Shown here: positions 1-11,660 of the stretch, piece by piece
How the letters are laid out: every line of letters begins with the position of its first letter
How positions within the stretch are numbered: position 1 is the stretch's first letter
Source: Puffinus mauretanicus
Taxonomy: Eukaryota; Chordata; Aves; Procellariiformes; Procellariidae
Length of the DNA: 64,000 nucleotides
Direction: 5' to 3'
Assembly (NCBI GenBank): GCA_023333565.1
Contig: JAJKFH010000102.1
Span: forward strand, 5,721,001 to 5,785,000
Translations under genes and position numbers: made by a program
The notes under the pieces: generated by a model
The model's database searches: none
The model's input: only the letters and a program-made list of their open reading frames with translations
What the model was told of the DNA's origin: nothing

Positions 1-1032
1 TACCACCCTTTAAAAAAATAATGTTCCCAGGAATGTACAGGACTGCAGAAGGCTGCCTGCTGCCCTGCCAAGGAGCCTGCAATAGTATGTGTACTCCTGT
101 GAACTTCTGCAGAAATCGCATAGTTTAATTTTTGACTTGGTTTGATTCCAAGGGAATACAGAGCTCTAAGCTAGGGCACCCTGTGTTACACACCAGTGAC
201 TTTCCCACTGATGGGCAGTTTATGCATCTGGGGTACAAAGGTGGTGCCCACAAGCTGCGGGCAAAAGTAAAGAGAACCTCATTGGAGTGGAATAATTGTT
301 ATCACAAGTAATAATACTGGAACTGAGTATTTTCTCCTGTTAATGGGGCAGCAGTGTGGGTAGTAATGCCATCACAGAAAAGGCAGTGGTAGAAAGGATG
401 GATTTACTGTATGGGTGACTAAGGTGAATTCTCTCCGTTTTATGTAGGTGAGTTCATAAAGTGAATAAAATGCTCCGCCAGTGATCTATGAGTTCATGCC
501 CTGCTGCCTTCCACCAAGACAAGAGCTCCCTAGTGCCCAAAGCATTTTTCAAAATACTGTATAGGATCTAAAATTACCGAAGTGTTTGAAAACTTTCCCA
601 ACACTAAATTTGTCTATCTGTGATGGTGGAAACCTGGTAGAGTGGTAAGAATTACTTTCAGGGTGTCCTTGGAAGCTGAGAGTACAGCTTGATTTGGGCC
701 AGCAATCCTATGGGCACAGATTGGTTAAGACTTGTAACCCACGAGCACCATTTAGACGAACTGTCAGTAAAGGAGGGTGTATGCTTGGAGGTTATTTTAG
801 TTCTTTTTACAGTTTACATAGCAATTAACCAAAGAGAAGTTCTCTTAACAGACTGCTGCTATGAGTTGTCTTCACCAGTCAAAATCCAGAACAGAGATCT
901 GGAAAACTAGAAAACAAACACAGAAACATGGACATAAAACTATGCAGGGGGGAGGAGGCATGCAACTTCACGAACTCCAACACAGGAGAGCTGATCCTGC
1001 TCACTGAGATCAAGGACGAACTCTCTACTGGC

Positions 1033-1055
1033 TTTGAACCAAGAACTGGTTCAAA
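1033..1055. repeat. Inverted repeat, 9-bp perfect arms, 5-base loop
   Basis: The left arm TTTGAACCA (1,033-1,041) is the exact reverse complement of the right arm TGGTTCAAA (1,047-1,055), separated by AGAAC. It would form a small hairpin or cruciform. No flanking feature suggests a function; chance is possible in DNA of this length. Confidence 0.85.
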
Positions 1056-1092
1056 ATTAAGATAATAGGAAAATTTCCTTTTTATTTGCCTC

Positions 1093-1116
1093 TTTTTTTC
1101 TTTTTTTTTTTTTTTT
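1093..1116. repeat. Poly(T) tract
   Basis: A T7-C-T16 tract, with an uninterrupted run of 16 T at 1,101-1,116. It is a simple homopolymer. There is no adjoining element that would make it a poly(A) tail. Confidence 0.9.
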
Positions 1117-2256
1117 AAGTGTTAATTATTTTGCTTATTTGAAAGTCTATTGCCTCCATTCTAAGAAGGTTTTTTTTTCCAGGATAAGAGATGTCTTACA
1201 TTCCTCAAGTGCAATTCATTTCCAATAAAACACTTTATGTTCCATATCAACCATTAACATTTCCAGATTGTAAACCTGACAGGTTTAACAGATTTATTCT
1301 TGTTTTCTATTAGCGTGAAGCTAAGATTGTGAGGTTAACTTTTAGCATGCTGTGGAGGCTGAGCCACTCTTTCTGTGTCCATGACTTTGCTCTGCGGTGA
1401 AACTAAACTGCCAAAATAAACCAGGAAAAGCAACTCTCTCCTGAAGTTTGAACAATTGTGGTTTTAACACTCAATGCAACAAAGAAAAAAGATGCAAAAT
1501 ATAAAATCTATTAATATCCAAAAAAGCAAAAGCTTAATAAGAAAATATCCTGTAATGAAATATTTACTGGAGAACAAGTGACTACTTCAGAAAATAGAGG
1601 TAGATGAGAACTACACAGAAAAAGCTAGGCTAGTGCAAATTGCCATTAATTCCTTTATGATGAGTTATGACACCATGGACATGAGTAGCCACAGACTTGA
1701 GAAATGTCATAGGCTGGAACTCTGGGTGACTGTAGCTCCCAAGTTCCCTACCTGAGTCATGGGCAGAGAAGAAGGGATTGCAAACTTGCTGATCCCTGGT
1801 ATTGCTAGAGGGCAGATGGAAGTCTCCCATCAGTTTATTACTGTAACATCAAATCACAGTATGAAAGTGATTGAGATCATGCCTTACGTAAGCTCTTGGC
1901 CAGTTCTGTGCTGGACTATGGGAAGGCTGGGGCAGAAGGGCCACCCTGTGTGCTGACCAGGGACAAATGAAATCCTTTTTACTCGCCTGATCAGAAGCTC
2001 TGGTTGTACCCATTGGGGCATTAGCTAAGCCTCCCTTAAACAGGCAAACAAACAAAACCCTTTGTTGTTCAATTCCTGGTTAGTGATTGGAACTGTTTTA
2101 AGTATTTACAGTAAGCTGTGTTTGGATTCTCAATGGATAAACAAGCTCTTTTTTTATGTAAAGCTTATGTCTATAAAACAAACACAGAATCCGATTCATT
2201 GTTCCAGCGTGGGAAAAATCACAGTAAGGGCTATTTTTTTAATTTATTTTTTAAAT

Positions 2257-2278
2257 AAAAACAAACAAACAAATAAAT
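2257..2278 (+). repeat. Short (AAAC)n microsatellite
   Basis: About three AAAC units followed by AAAT units. It is a short simple repeat in AT-rich DNA and a possible length polymorphism. A similar AAAC tract lies at 54,183. Confidence 0.8.
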
Positions 2279-2941
2279 CTGTAACTAAAAATACATTTGC
2301 AGGTTCATTAACAGGAACAGCAACGAAGTAACGTGGAACATAGGTTTTGATCCAGTGTATGAATACGATGTGAACAAACTAGCCAGTTCTAGTTTGTCGT
2401 AATACTTGGGCTGATTGGCTGCTTGTATGTGTAACGTGCCATATTTCCTATCTAACCCCCCATCACTTAAATGCCTGTTGATACGGGAAGAACTTTAAGT
2501 CATTTTGAAAACTGATTTTAGTGCAGCTTGGCTTATAGAGATATTCCGTCAAATTTTCTACAACACTCAAAAGGACCCTGTGTAAGCAAAATATTATTTT
2601 CCCCACGCCCCCCAGAAAGCATGTGGCAAGGTTTTGTATTCATCTCAGCAGAGTGTGTTTAATTGGGTTCAGCACTGCCATAAGTTGACAGTACAGATTT
2701 CTGGTCTGGAGCTAGTTAATGTTTACTGCAGATGTATCTCAGGACTCTTATAAACCTGCAAAAATGGAGCTGCTGAGGGACCCTAGAAAGCAATATATTT
2801 GTGTTCCCAGTGGAATAAGTAAGCTGTAACTTTAAGTGTATCAGATTACTTGGCATGCTTCATAGGTCAACTCATGGAATAATGTCAGCTACAGCCTTCC
2901 AACAGTGATTCTCCATCTCTTCCTCTTCCACCAATCGGGTG

Positions 2942-2976
2942 AAAAAAAAAAAAAAAAGAAAAGAGAGAGAAGAAAA
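2942..2976 (+). repeat. Poly(A) and purine-only tract
   Basis: A run of 16 A (2,942-2,957) continues into a GA-rich purine-only stretch to about 2,976. It is simple sequence; no transposon body was seen upstream on the plus strand that would make it a retroposon tail. Confidence 0.85.
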
Positions 2977-5900
2977 TTCTGGCAACTGCAATCTTTTATT
3001 TAGAGGAGGTTCTAGTTGACTTGTAGTGAACAGTTCATCCTCCTTTCAGTTTCTGCTGTATTTTTCTCATATTCACAGATTTCAAATATTCCAGTAGCTT
3101 TACTACTTTGGTAGCTAAGTTATGGATTATTCATCACATTTATTACTTTTGATGTGGTTTCTTTGCCCTCAATTGAATGTGTATACTAAAATGGGTTTAC
3201 TGCAATATGTGAGTATGGGTGAGAATTATGATTATTTTTTAAGTACCATCAGCAATGCTTTTGTTAAGAAGTTCAGATCCTGACAACTGCATCTAAAATG
3301 CTGAGTAGCAAAATTTCAATGTTCAGTTTGTATGGCACCTGGAGGTAACTGTACTAAGAGGCTGCTCTCACTATCTGCGTTGGGTATCAGCTGAGAAATT
3401 TAAGACACAAGATTCATTTCATTCCTAGGAGCTATTATTAACTCATCCTTTGTGTAACAGAGATTGAATGAATGTGAAAAATATTAAGTACAAAAATATT
3501 AAAAAGTTAACAGACAATTCTCTATTCTTACAGATGAGTTAAATATTAAATATATATGTGAAGGAGCTCAAAAAAAAATCTTAGTATTGTGTGCAATATT
3601 TACTTAGAGCAGAGCCACAGGGAAACAACTTTATTTCATCTTTCTCTTTTATACAAACTGGCAGCATTTTTAAAACAGCCCTTTCACGTCAGCTCTGTAC
3701 ATAATCGTTCTCTTTTGGCTGACTATTATTATTTGCCGAAATACCACTTCTTATCTTCCATCTCTTTGCTGGCTGTTGTCCACTTTTCAGTTACTCCTCT
3801 GCATCTTCTGACTTGTTGGACTTCTTTGGGAGATGATTTATAGTGGTTTAGATTGTCTTTGCTGCCAGCTTTTGTAATTTTTTTTTTTTTCTTAGTAGTA
3901 TGTCCACTATTGTATTAGTAAGGACCATTCGGATTTTTTGTGAATAACTGAAGGTGGCTCTCAGTGTGTTGCAGCTATGTGGCAGTGATGAAGGAATAAG
4001 GTTATTTAGTTTGGAGCCATAGTTCTTAAGACATTAATTACTTAAGATTTTCTTCTGATATGACAGAAAAGTTTCCATGCTTGCATTTCAAACTGGATGC
4101 CTTACTGTTTTCATTGTCACTATTTTATAATTGTTCGATGACACTAAGAACAAGAAATATTTCATACTTTCTTTTGCAGGAAATAGTATAGAAAGATGTC
4201 TCCTCAGGAGGAAAGATAGAGGACAGTAAGGGATTGTTGTAATTTTTCTTCTTTCTTAAAAAAAAAAAAGAAGCTGTTTTTAATAAGAACCTGGAATTAC
4301 TCGTGTGTAGTCCATCAAGGCTTTTATGATCTTCAAAACAGGGAATGCTTTTTGTTCCAGCTGAAGTCACATACCAGAGTGATGAGCATCAGAAACCCTA
4401 GAGAGGCAGGAAGACAGATGTCCTATAAGGTTAAATTCTTTTCTTCTCCGTGTTGACTTTTTCTGTAGAACATACCATGATGTGGCATTAACTCCAACTC
4501 TCACTTTTAAGAGTAAACTGAAATTATTTCAGGCCATATTCTTATTGTCCCTTGTTTTAATTTCTGGTTTTACATGTGTTGTAAAGTTCAACAAGACGAT
4601 TTCTGTTGTAGACCTAAATACAACTTTATCATAGTGTATTAAAAAATACGATGACGGTTATTTGGTTAGCCACCAATTTCCTTTCTCATGCTCTCAGTCT
4701 CAGATTACTAAACTATCATCTGGCATTCTCAGACACGATAACTAATTACCCTGTAGTAGACAAATAAAGAGCACATTTTACAAGTAATGTGTGGGACGTA
4801 CTAACTAATGTCAATTCATATGTTGCCTGGATACAGCTTTTATCTGTGTTTAGGATTATTTAATTAACTCCTTAATTGTAAAATACAGAGAATTGAAGCA
4901 TACAGTCCAAAGTCTAGTCAATGGAAAAACTCAATAAACGGTAATGGACTTTGGCTTGGACACCTATGGTCATCAACTATATTGTAGTTGCAACATAAAA
5001 GATGAAGATTAAAAGGGGCTTAGATGAAGTTGAAGGAGGCTGTGTGGAGGGGGAGTATGTCATTAGGCATACCAGATTAATGAAAATGCATTTGTAGAGA
5101 GCACTGTTCAACATGTGTCGTATAGAAGAATAAAAGAGCGTTGAACAGCTGCTCAAGTGAACATTGCTAGTCTTTCTAACAGGCTAAGCATGAAGGACCT
5201 GTGGAAGAAGAACTATACGTGGTAATGTGTAGTGATCTCTATCTCCTTTGTATTGGCCCTTCTTATGTTTTTGGGATGCAAGTTGCAGGAAATAGGAAAC
5301 ATTTGATATCGCATATACTGTTCAATGAAGAAACAGAAGGAAGTACAGAAGGCGTATAGATAATGTTTAAAAGTGAGTCATGGCTCCCCTCTGTAAACTT
5401 TTAGAAACATGTAGTGTAGAAATGTATCTGATGTCTGAGTTAATTGAGGAAGATGGCTGGGGCTGAAGCTTCTACACTTAGAGATGTTGATCCAGGAGGA
5501 AGAGAACTCTTCATTTGTTTGCCCTCAAGCTATGGTGAATTTCCATCCAAGAAGAGAAGGGGAAATACAACAATATAGCAAAATTGTCAGATTTAAGGAA
5601 TTCATAACACCAGCTGAAACATGAGTGTATCATCAAGCTGCATTAGGCTTGCATTGTGCAAGATGAGATGGGGCCATCAGTTGTTTTTTTTTTTCAAACT
5701 CAGTTAGAGGCACAAAAAGTCCAGAGAACCTTAAATGTGTGCTGTCTACTCTAATATCCTCTCAAGCCGGTTTAGGGAAGGTGAAAACACCATAGTAGTA
5801 GTGTATCTTTTACTATGCTTGTGTCTGCCGTACCTGGTTTCTGGTGAAATGAGGGGGTTTAGTGTAAAACACCTAATTTTAGCATTGTCATGAGTAATAA

Positions 5901-7439
5901 GAAAGGATCAAAATTAAAAAAAGTCATTGATAAAATGAACAATGAACTGACAACCCAGTTCAAGAATATGGTGAAAGACCATTTTAGTAGAGGTGAAAGA
6001 GTCTAAAGGAGGGCTTTCCACACACAATGATGTGGAAATAGCTGTCCAAGCTATATTATCATTTCCAAAGCACTGCTGTCACTTACCCATACCTAAGAGG
6101 CTAGGTTTTTGTTATTCTTTTTCTCTGCACATGCTCAATGTTACATGAGACCAAGTACCTTGCAGATCATATCATAACTGAGATGTCAGATGATAATTCA
6201 TGGCATTACCTGGGTAGATTTACTTAATTTGCCTAGGAAAAAAAAAGGTGTGTGTGGGATATTAAATGAAAGGATCCATGTACTGCCTACTGCCTTGACA
6301 ACCTGGAGCCAAACACGGTCCCATGAGTTAAGATGTGCAAAACTGTTGGATGGTAAAATTCCCACCATATTACTCTAACTGTGTGGAAAGGGGAGAGATG
6401 GCAATGGGCACTGAACCCACCTGAGAGCACTGAACGTTTGAAGGGTAATGAATGCCTAGTGCCGGTGATGGAGAAGATGCAGAGATGAAGGCTGGGAACC
6501 AATGGGCGCAGAACTGGCAGCCTTTGTTCCCTGGGACTGGAGGCAGAGGCAACCCAGAGCAAAGTGGGCTTTTCCTGCTCTTCTCTGGAGGCATGACTGA
6601 TGGCTTGCTGCCTCTGTGCTCATCCTTGTAGGTGCAGAGACTTTCTCCTTGCTCAGCCTACTTTGAACTTGCAGCATGAATTAAAGCAGTGGGAAATTTA
6701 TGCATGGCGTGGATAGATGAGCTGCCTTGTCTGAAACAGAGCCTTCTGATGGGATATAAGGTCACTGTATTTGTTTTCCAAAATGTTTTTTACAGACGTT
6801 TTTTACAGGTTTACTGACTGTGAATATTTTCAAAGATCTGCTTAAACAAAAGCTGTGAACTTAAAGCAGTCTGCTTTATTAGAAGCCAAAGGTTTGCATT
6901 TGCTGTACTGAATGGAATTTTCTACTGCCCTAATCTGACTGGAATGGAAAATAAGATAAAATTTGCACATTTAAAAAATAAATGAAAAAACATCTTTTTC
7001 AGCAGTTAAAGTTACATAACTAATGTGCACACATATATACATAGGTTGAACACCACCTCTTTCTACACTACTCCAGAATTTTGCTCTCACGCTGAATCCC
7101 TTCTGACTTGTTACTGCATCACTCTGCAGTGAAGATGTGGTGGATTTGATTCACAGCCTAACACAGTTAAGGTGTTTCATGCACCACAGCTTATTAAGAA
7201 AAAAATCCTCTGGATGTTTATTTGAGTGTTATTTACCAGACTTGGTTTATACCAGTACCAGATCCATCTAATCCATTGGATTTTTTGAGATTATGTGCAG
7301 TTGAAATACTAAAGTCTTTTGGAAAGATTTCCTTTACTTCAGTACAATCTGTCCCTAACCCAGCTTTTACAGACTTTTATGGTAGCTACCTTTCAGCCAA
7401 TTAGTCCTTCAGAAGAGCTGGTCCAAGTTTTATAATATC

Positions 7440-7459
7440 TTTTTTTTTTTTTTTTTTTT
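7440..7459. repeat. Poly(T)20 tract
   Basis: Twenty consecutive T followed by CCCCCAG, which by itself resembles a polypyrimidine-AG splice acceptor on the plus strand. Nothing downstream reads as a recognisable exon. On the minus strand it is a 20-A tract with no AATAAA just upstream, so a processed-copy tail is not supported. Confidence 0.9.
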
Positions 7460-8011
7460 CCCCCAGATGATTTTTCAGAAGCCAGGAGTTTCTCTCTAAA
7501 ATCTCTTTCTTGCCTCATTATTTCCTGGCGATTCTGAGCCGGTTCTTTGTTTTCTATTCCAAGAGTCTGGAATGCCACAATATTTTTCATTGAATTTTTG
7601 AGGAAGAGCTGTCTGGCTGTCATGTAAAAGTTTCAGTGTCCCGTTCCAAAAATTCATAATAACTTTATTTAATATTTTAACACGCCAGTGTTTCACTTAA
7701 AACAATATATCCAGTGTTTTTGTAACAGTGATGGTATGGAGATTTAAGGGAAGTAATGTGTGTAAGGATATATTGCCTCCCCTTCTACAACTTGCTTCTC
7801 TTAGAAGAAAAATGAAAAGAAAAGAAAATTGCTTCATACAGTGCTGCCTTGTGCAGTTATCCCACAGTAACTGGAAGAATATATTTTTAATAAAATATTT
7901 TAGAAGAGTGCCAAGTCATTCCTGAAAGCCAGTTCCTGTCAGAAGTCCTCTTTTCACCTGTTCGTTGCCCTTCTTTTGCCCTTCTAAGCTCATTGGGATA
8001 ATGAATAACTC

Positions 8012-8030
8012 TTTTTTTTTTTTTTTTTTT
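8012..8030. repeat. Poly(T)19 tract
   Basis: Nineteen consecutive T; simple homopolymer in AT-rich unique DNA. Confidence 0.9.
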
Positions 8031-8582
8031 AAATTCTGTGTGAGTGGTGTCTAGCATACTGTAAGTATCAACATAAGGACACAGGAAAAAGGCACATAAA
8101 CCTAGAGGCCGGTATGTCCAAGACACACGTTTGCACGGGAAAGAACATGTCTCTCAACCCCCTTTCCATCATCTAGTGCTTCAAGCAATAGTGGCCATCA
8201 GATTGCTGACTTGTAACAGGCATCTTACTATAAAACCTTAAGTGTGCAGGCATGGCACTCAATGTCCACTAAATATCTAGATGAAATCATCAAAACTGGC
8301 CTTGTTCACCATCAAATAAACTACAAAGTCCTGAATACAAAGTGTTTTAGCATGCTAGCTATTTTGATGAAAAAAACCCCACACTTTTTTGTCATGGATT
8401 GACATAATGGAAGAAGTGTTAATATATCTTTGCTATGAAGGAAGTTTACAATATGAAAATGCTCCACAAAGATAGCTTTCAAGCTGCTTTTCCTCTGGGC
8501 TTTGGCCTTGAAACTGCAAAAAAAAAAGATATTGAAAAGAATAATGCTGTAACTTGAAAAAATTCTCTAAATGTAGTTTCTT

Positions 8583-8597
8583 AAAAAAAAAAAAAAA
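8583..8597. repeat. Poly(A)15 tract
   Basis: Fifteen consecutive A; simple homopolymer. A short open frame running through it encodes mostly lysine and is not credible as a gene. Confidence 0.9.
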
Positions 8598-8868
8598 GCA
8601 CCACCAAACATTCTGCCTCTCACACTCTCTCCTTCACAAAAAGCCCTCTGGACAAATCAAAAAGAAAACACTTTCCTCTGTCCATTTCAGGCTACAAACT
8701 AGACAACCCCTTTGCTTTTTATTTTGGTTAGCAGCTTGGACTCCCTTACTCCACAACTAACCTGAACAAATATTATGCCTTAGAACATTTCAAGAGAACA
8801 AATTCCAAAACAAGCAAAGAAACAATAGACAACAATTTTTTTCTCAAGGAAAAAAATAGGTAATTAAT

Positions 8869-8887
8869 TATCCTTCTAAGAAGGATA
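8869..8887. repeat. Near-perfect palindrome, 9-bp arms, 1-base centre
   Basis: TATCCTTCT (8,869-8,877) and AGAAGGATA (8,879-8,887) are exact reverse complements around one A. Such an element can act as a two-fold symmetric protein site or simply arise by chance; nothing nearby decides. Confidence 0.85.
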
Positions 8888-11567
8888 GATAATCATTTGC
8901 AGGCATTTTTTTTATCAACAAAAGTACAATTTATATAGATTTTTAAGTCAGGAAGGAAAAAAGAAACCCATACACAGTAGTTTTGAACTAGCTTCAGCCC
9001 TACTGTGCTGTGTACACAGTGTAATAATATCCTTAGCAAAACAAGGAATAGTTTATACAGCCCCATGCTGCATAGGAACCCTGTAAATACTGGAATTTTA
9101 CATAATGTAAAAGTGTCACGCTTTATAGCGGGTATTACATACTTTTTCTACCAGGAATGAAGTTTTGCGGTTAGTAAAAATATTCATCTATAGACCTGTT
9201 GCTGATGTTGAGCAATATTGAATTTAGAATACTTGTTCAAGTTCAGACCCTTGCATATCTCCTGCTAAGCCAAATGTACAGAGGGTGATGGCAGTACTTC
9301 CAAGTGTGTTGACCCTTTCCAATTCCTTGTGATGATCCCTCGATATAGACACAGCAAGTGCCTGCTGATTTCATGCTTCCTTTGAAAGGGAAGGGAAATA
9401 AAAGGCCCCATTACATACCCATAAGAGCTCTCAAAATCTGATTAAACTTTGGCTGTAGCGGACAGCTTCCCTGGTAGCTCCAAGGCACAGCTCATGTTGT
9501 CTCTCTGAAGGAGGACAGAAAGGTGTCTTCCCTGAATTCCTGGGGGGAGTGCTGTTGCCCACGCATACTGCAGCCTTTGCAGAGTGATCCAGCCTGGGAC
9601 TGGATATGCCTAAATGTTTCTTGCATGTGATGAATGTTTAGAAGTTTTTGTGTCACTTGTTACATTTTGAGAGCTTCTCTGGGGAGTTCCAGTCTTGTTG
9701 AATGCAACAGGAGAAAAAGAACTCTGTGAGGAAAAAAAGAAGGTTTGCTAATCAAACACTTATCGGTGATCATAGCAAATGCCATGGCTGGCAAAGAACA
9801 AGTTCAGGACTTTGGCAGCTCTCTTGGGTCTGCAGATTTCTTGTCATTTTTGTGCGTGAAACATCTGTGGCTATGAAATTCCTCAGGAAGGCTTGTGCTC
9901 TTTGTTGATCTGTCATATTGTCCCTTAAAAATCTAGCTAGAATACAAAGATTTACAGCCCTGGTACAAGGCATGGTTGTCTTGCACACATGCACCACAGG
10001 ACCCCCCTGTTGGAAAAGGTGCTAGGCATGAGGTCTCCATAACAACAATGTACTTGGAGGTATATTTACTTATACATGCATGCAAGCAGTCATGCATCCT
10101 TTTTACTTACAATTTGAGCTATCCAGGCACAAGCTGGCTCAGGAGGTGTTTAGTTAAGCTGGTCTGTTACTGTGTAGGCCAGAATGCTCGTTAGCTGGTA
10201 CCCATGATTGCATTAACATTGCTGCCCTACTTCGGCACAGGGCTGGCTTGCCTCCAGCAGGTGCAGACAGTCAGTGCAACTAATATATGAATGCCTCACA
10301 CCAACAAGAATGATTGGTCCACAGGAGAGGGAATTGGAAATCCTGTGAAGTTCATGAACAGCAGGGAGGCACAGACGGTCAGTACCTCTGAAAATCCTGG
10401 TACTTATTCAGGGTTCTTACCATGGATCTAGATGCCTCATTTCAGGCTTCCTATCCCTGCTTATGTTGTCTCCATTTCTCACCTGGATATCTTCACTGTT
10501 TTCACTTTTCTTCCTGAGCAGATCTTTCTGTTTATCTCTTACTAGAATATTTTGCCTGATACTTAACCCAAAAGAACTCTGCTATTGCAGTGGAAGAAGA
10601 GAGCATTGCTGTTCCCAAGGGAACGTTGTCTTCCCACGATTGTAACAAGATGCTTCTGACTAAAAACTCAAAATAAGCTATTCTTTTTAATTTGACACAG
10701 CCTTGCATTACGCTTTCTTATCTAACACCCTGCCTGTCTTTGCCTTCCTGCCAGTAATGATCTGCCTCCTGTGAATTTTTGTCATTTGAAGTCTTCCCTA
10801 TCCTGACACTAAGAGTGAGATCACATGAAGTGTGAACATGACAGACAGATCATGGAGTCTCAATGTAAAGTGTTGCAATGTGAGCATGTTCTGTTGGGTA
10901 GCTCAGCTGTGTTTTCAAAAACATAAAAAATACAGAGTTTTAACATAAAACTGAAGAAGACTAGCTCAATTCAAATTTATTTTTGTTTGCTACTTTTTGG
11001 AGGCTTTTTGGCCCCATCTTCAGGAATAAAATGTGTGGTGAACCCAGCTAGTTAGAAATGTAGAGCACTTTCACACAGTGCATTAGGAACTGAATACAGA
11101 AACAATGACCTTTTTTTCCTCTTCCATGAGATATTTGGGACCCAGGGCAGCAGGGCAATGTACTTTGTGCTTATGCCACACTACTGCCTTAATAAACATA
11201 AATAAGGAGAGATTCTGGGCTTTGGGTCTGGTACTCTAGGTGCTGGTGCCCCTTAGAAATTCCAAGTGTCATCCCATTCCCACAAGGCCTGAAAGGGAGA
11301 TCTTCATCACACAGGAGTGTCTGATCTCCAGCGTTAGAGTGTTTACATCCATGTGTGACAGACTGCGTCTATATGAATGTCTGGTTTCCACCCAGCATCT
11401 TATGGTGTGACAGCAGAATCAGGTTGAGTACTGATGAGCTGGGGCTGATGTTATTTTTTCAGGACTGAAGTGTGAATCTAAGTATCTATTCAATAGTAGA
11501 CTAAGATACTCAAGTCAGTAGATGTTAGGTCCGTTATAGCCCTCACTTGCAGCACTACTTTGAGAAT

Positions 11568-11660
11568 TACTTAGTTTTCCCTTGTTTTCATTTTTTCAAC
11601 TGCTGAATAAGAACAATATTCTCTATGCAAAGTGCTTTGATAGCTTCCAAATGGAATTTC
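11568..11660 (+). mobile_element. Possible highly diverged MIR/CORE-SINE relic
   Basis: A T-rich stretch resembling the 'cagtttcctcatctgtaaaatggg' part of MIR is followed by GCAAAGTGCTTTGATAGCTT at about 11,628-11,647, which resembles the conserved AAAGTGCTTTGA segment of MIR/CORE-SINEs. The match is by recollection of the family consensus, is weak in the first half, and could be chance. Confidence 0.35.

Larger units (their letters stand above)
1..7430. other. AT-rich non-coding stretch, no gene recognised
   Basis: This stretch is AT-rich, poor in CpG and carries only short open frames (all under 92 codons) that overlap on both strands and give no product I recognise. It holds homopolymer tracts, an (AAAC)-type tract near 2,257, and a 9-bp-arm inverted repeat at 1,033-1,055, listed separately. 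No RNA gene and no mobile element was recognised. It is most simply unique intergenic or intronic DNA; relics too diverged to see by eye could be present. Confidence 0.7.

Noticed and set aside
7440..7470. Splice acceptor suggested by poly(T) followed by CCCCCAG
   Set aside because: The downstream sequence has no recognisable exon or matched donor; such strings occur by chance in T-rich DNA.
7460..7696. Processed retrocopy on the minus strand ending in a 20-A tail
   Set aside because: The minus strand has 66-76-codon frames before the A-tract, but the product is not recognised, no AATAAA precedes the tract and no target-site duplication is visible.
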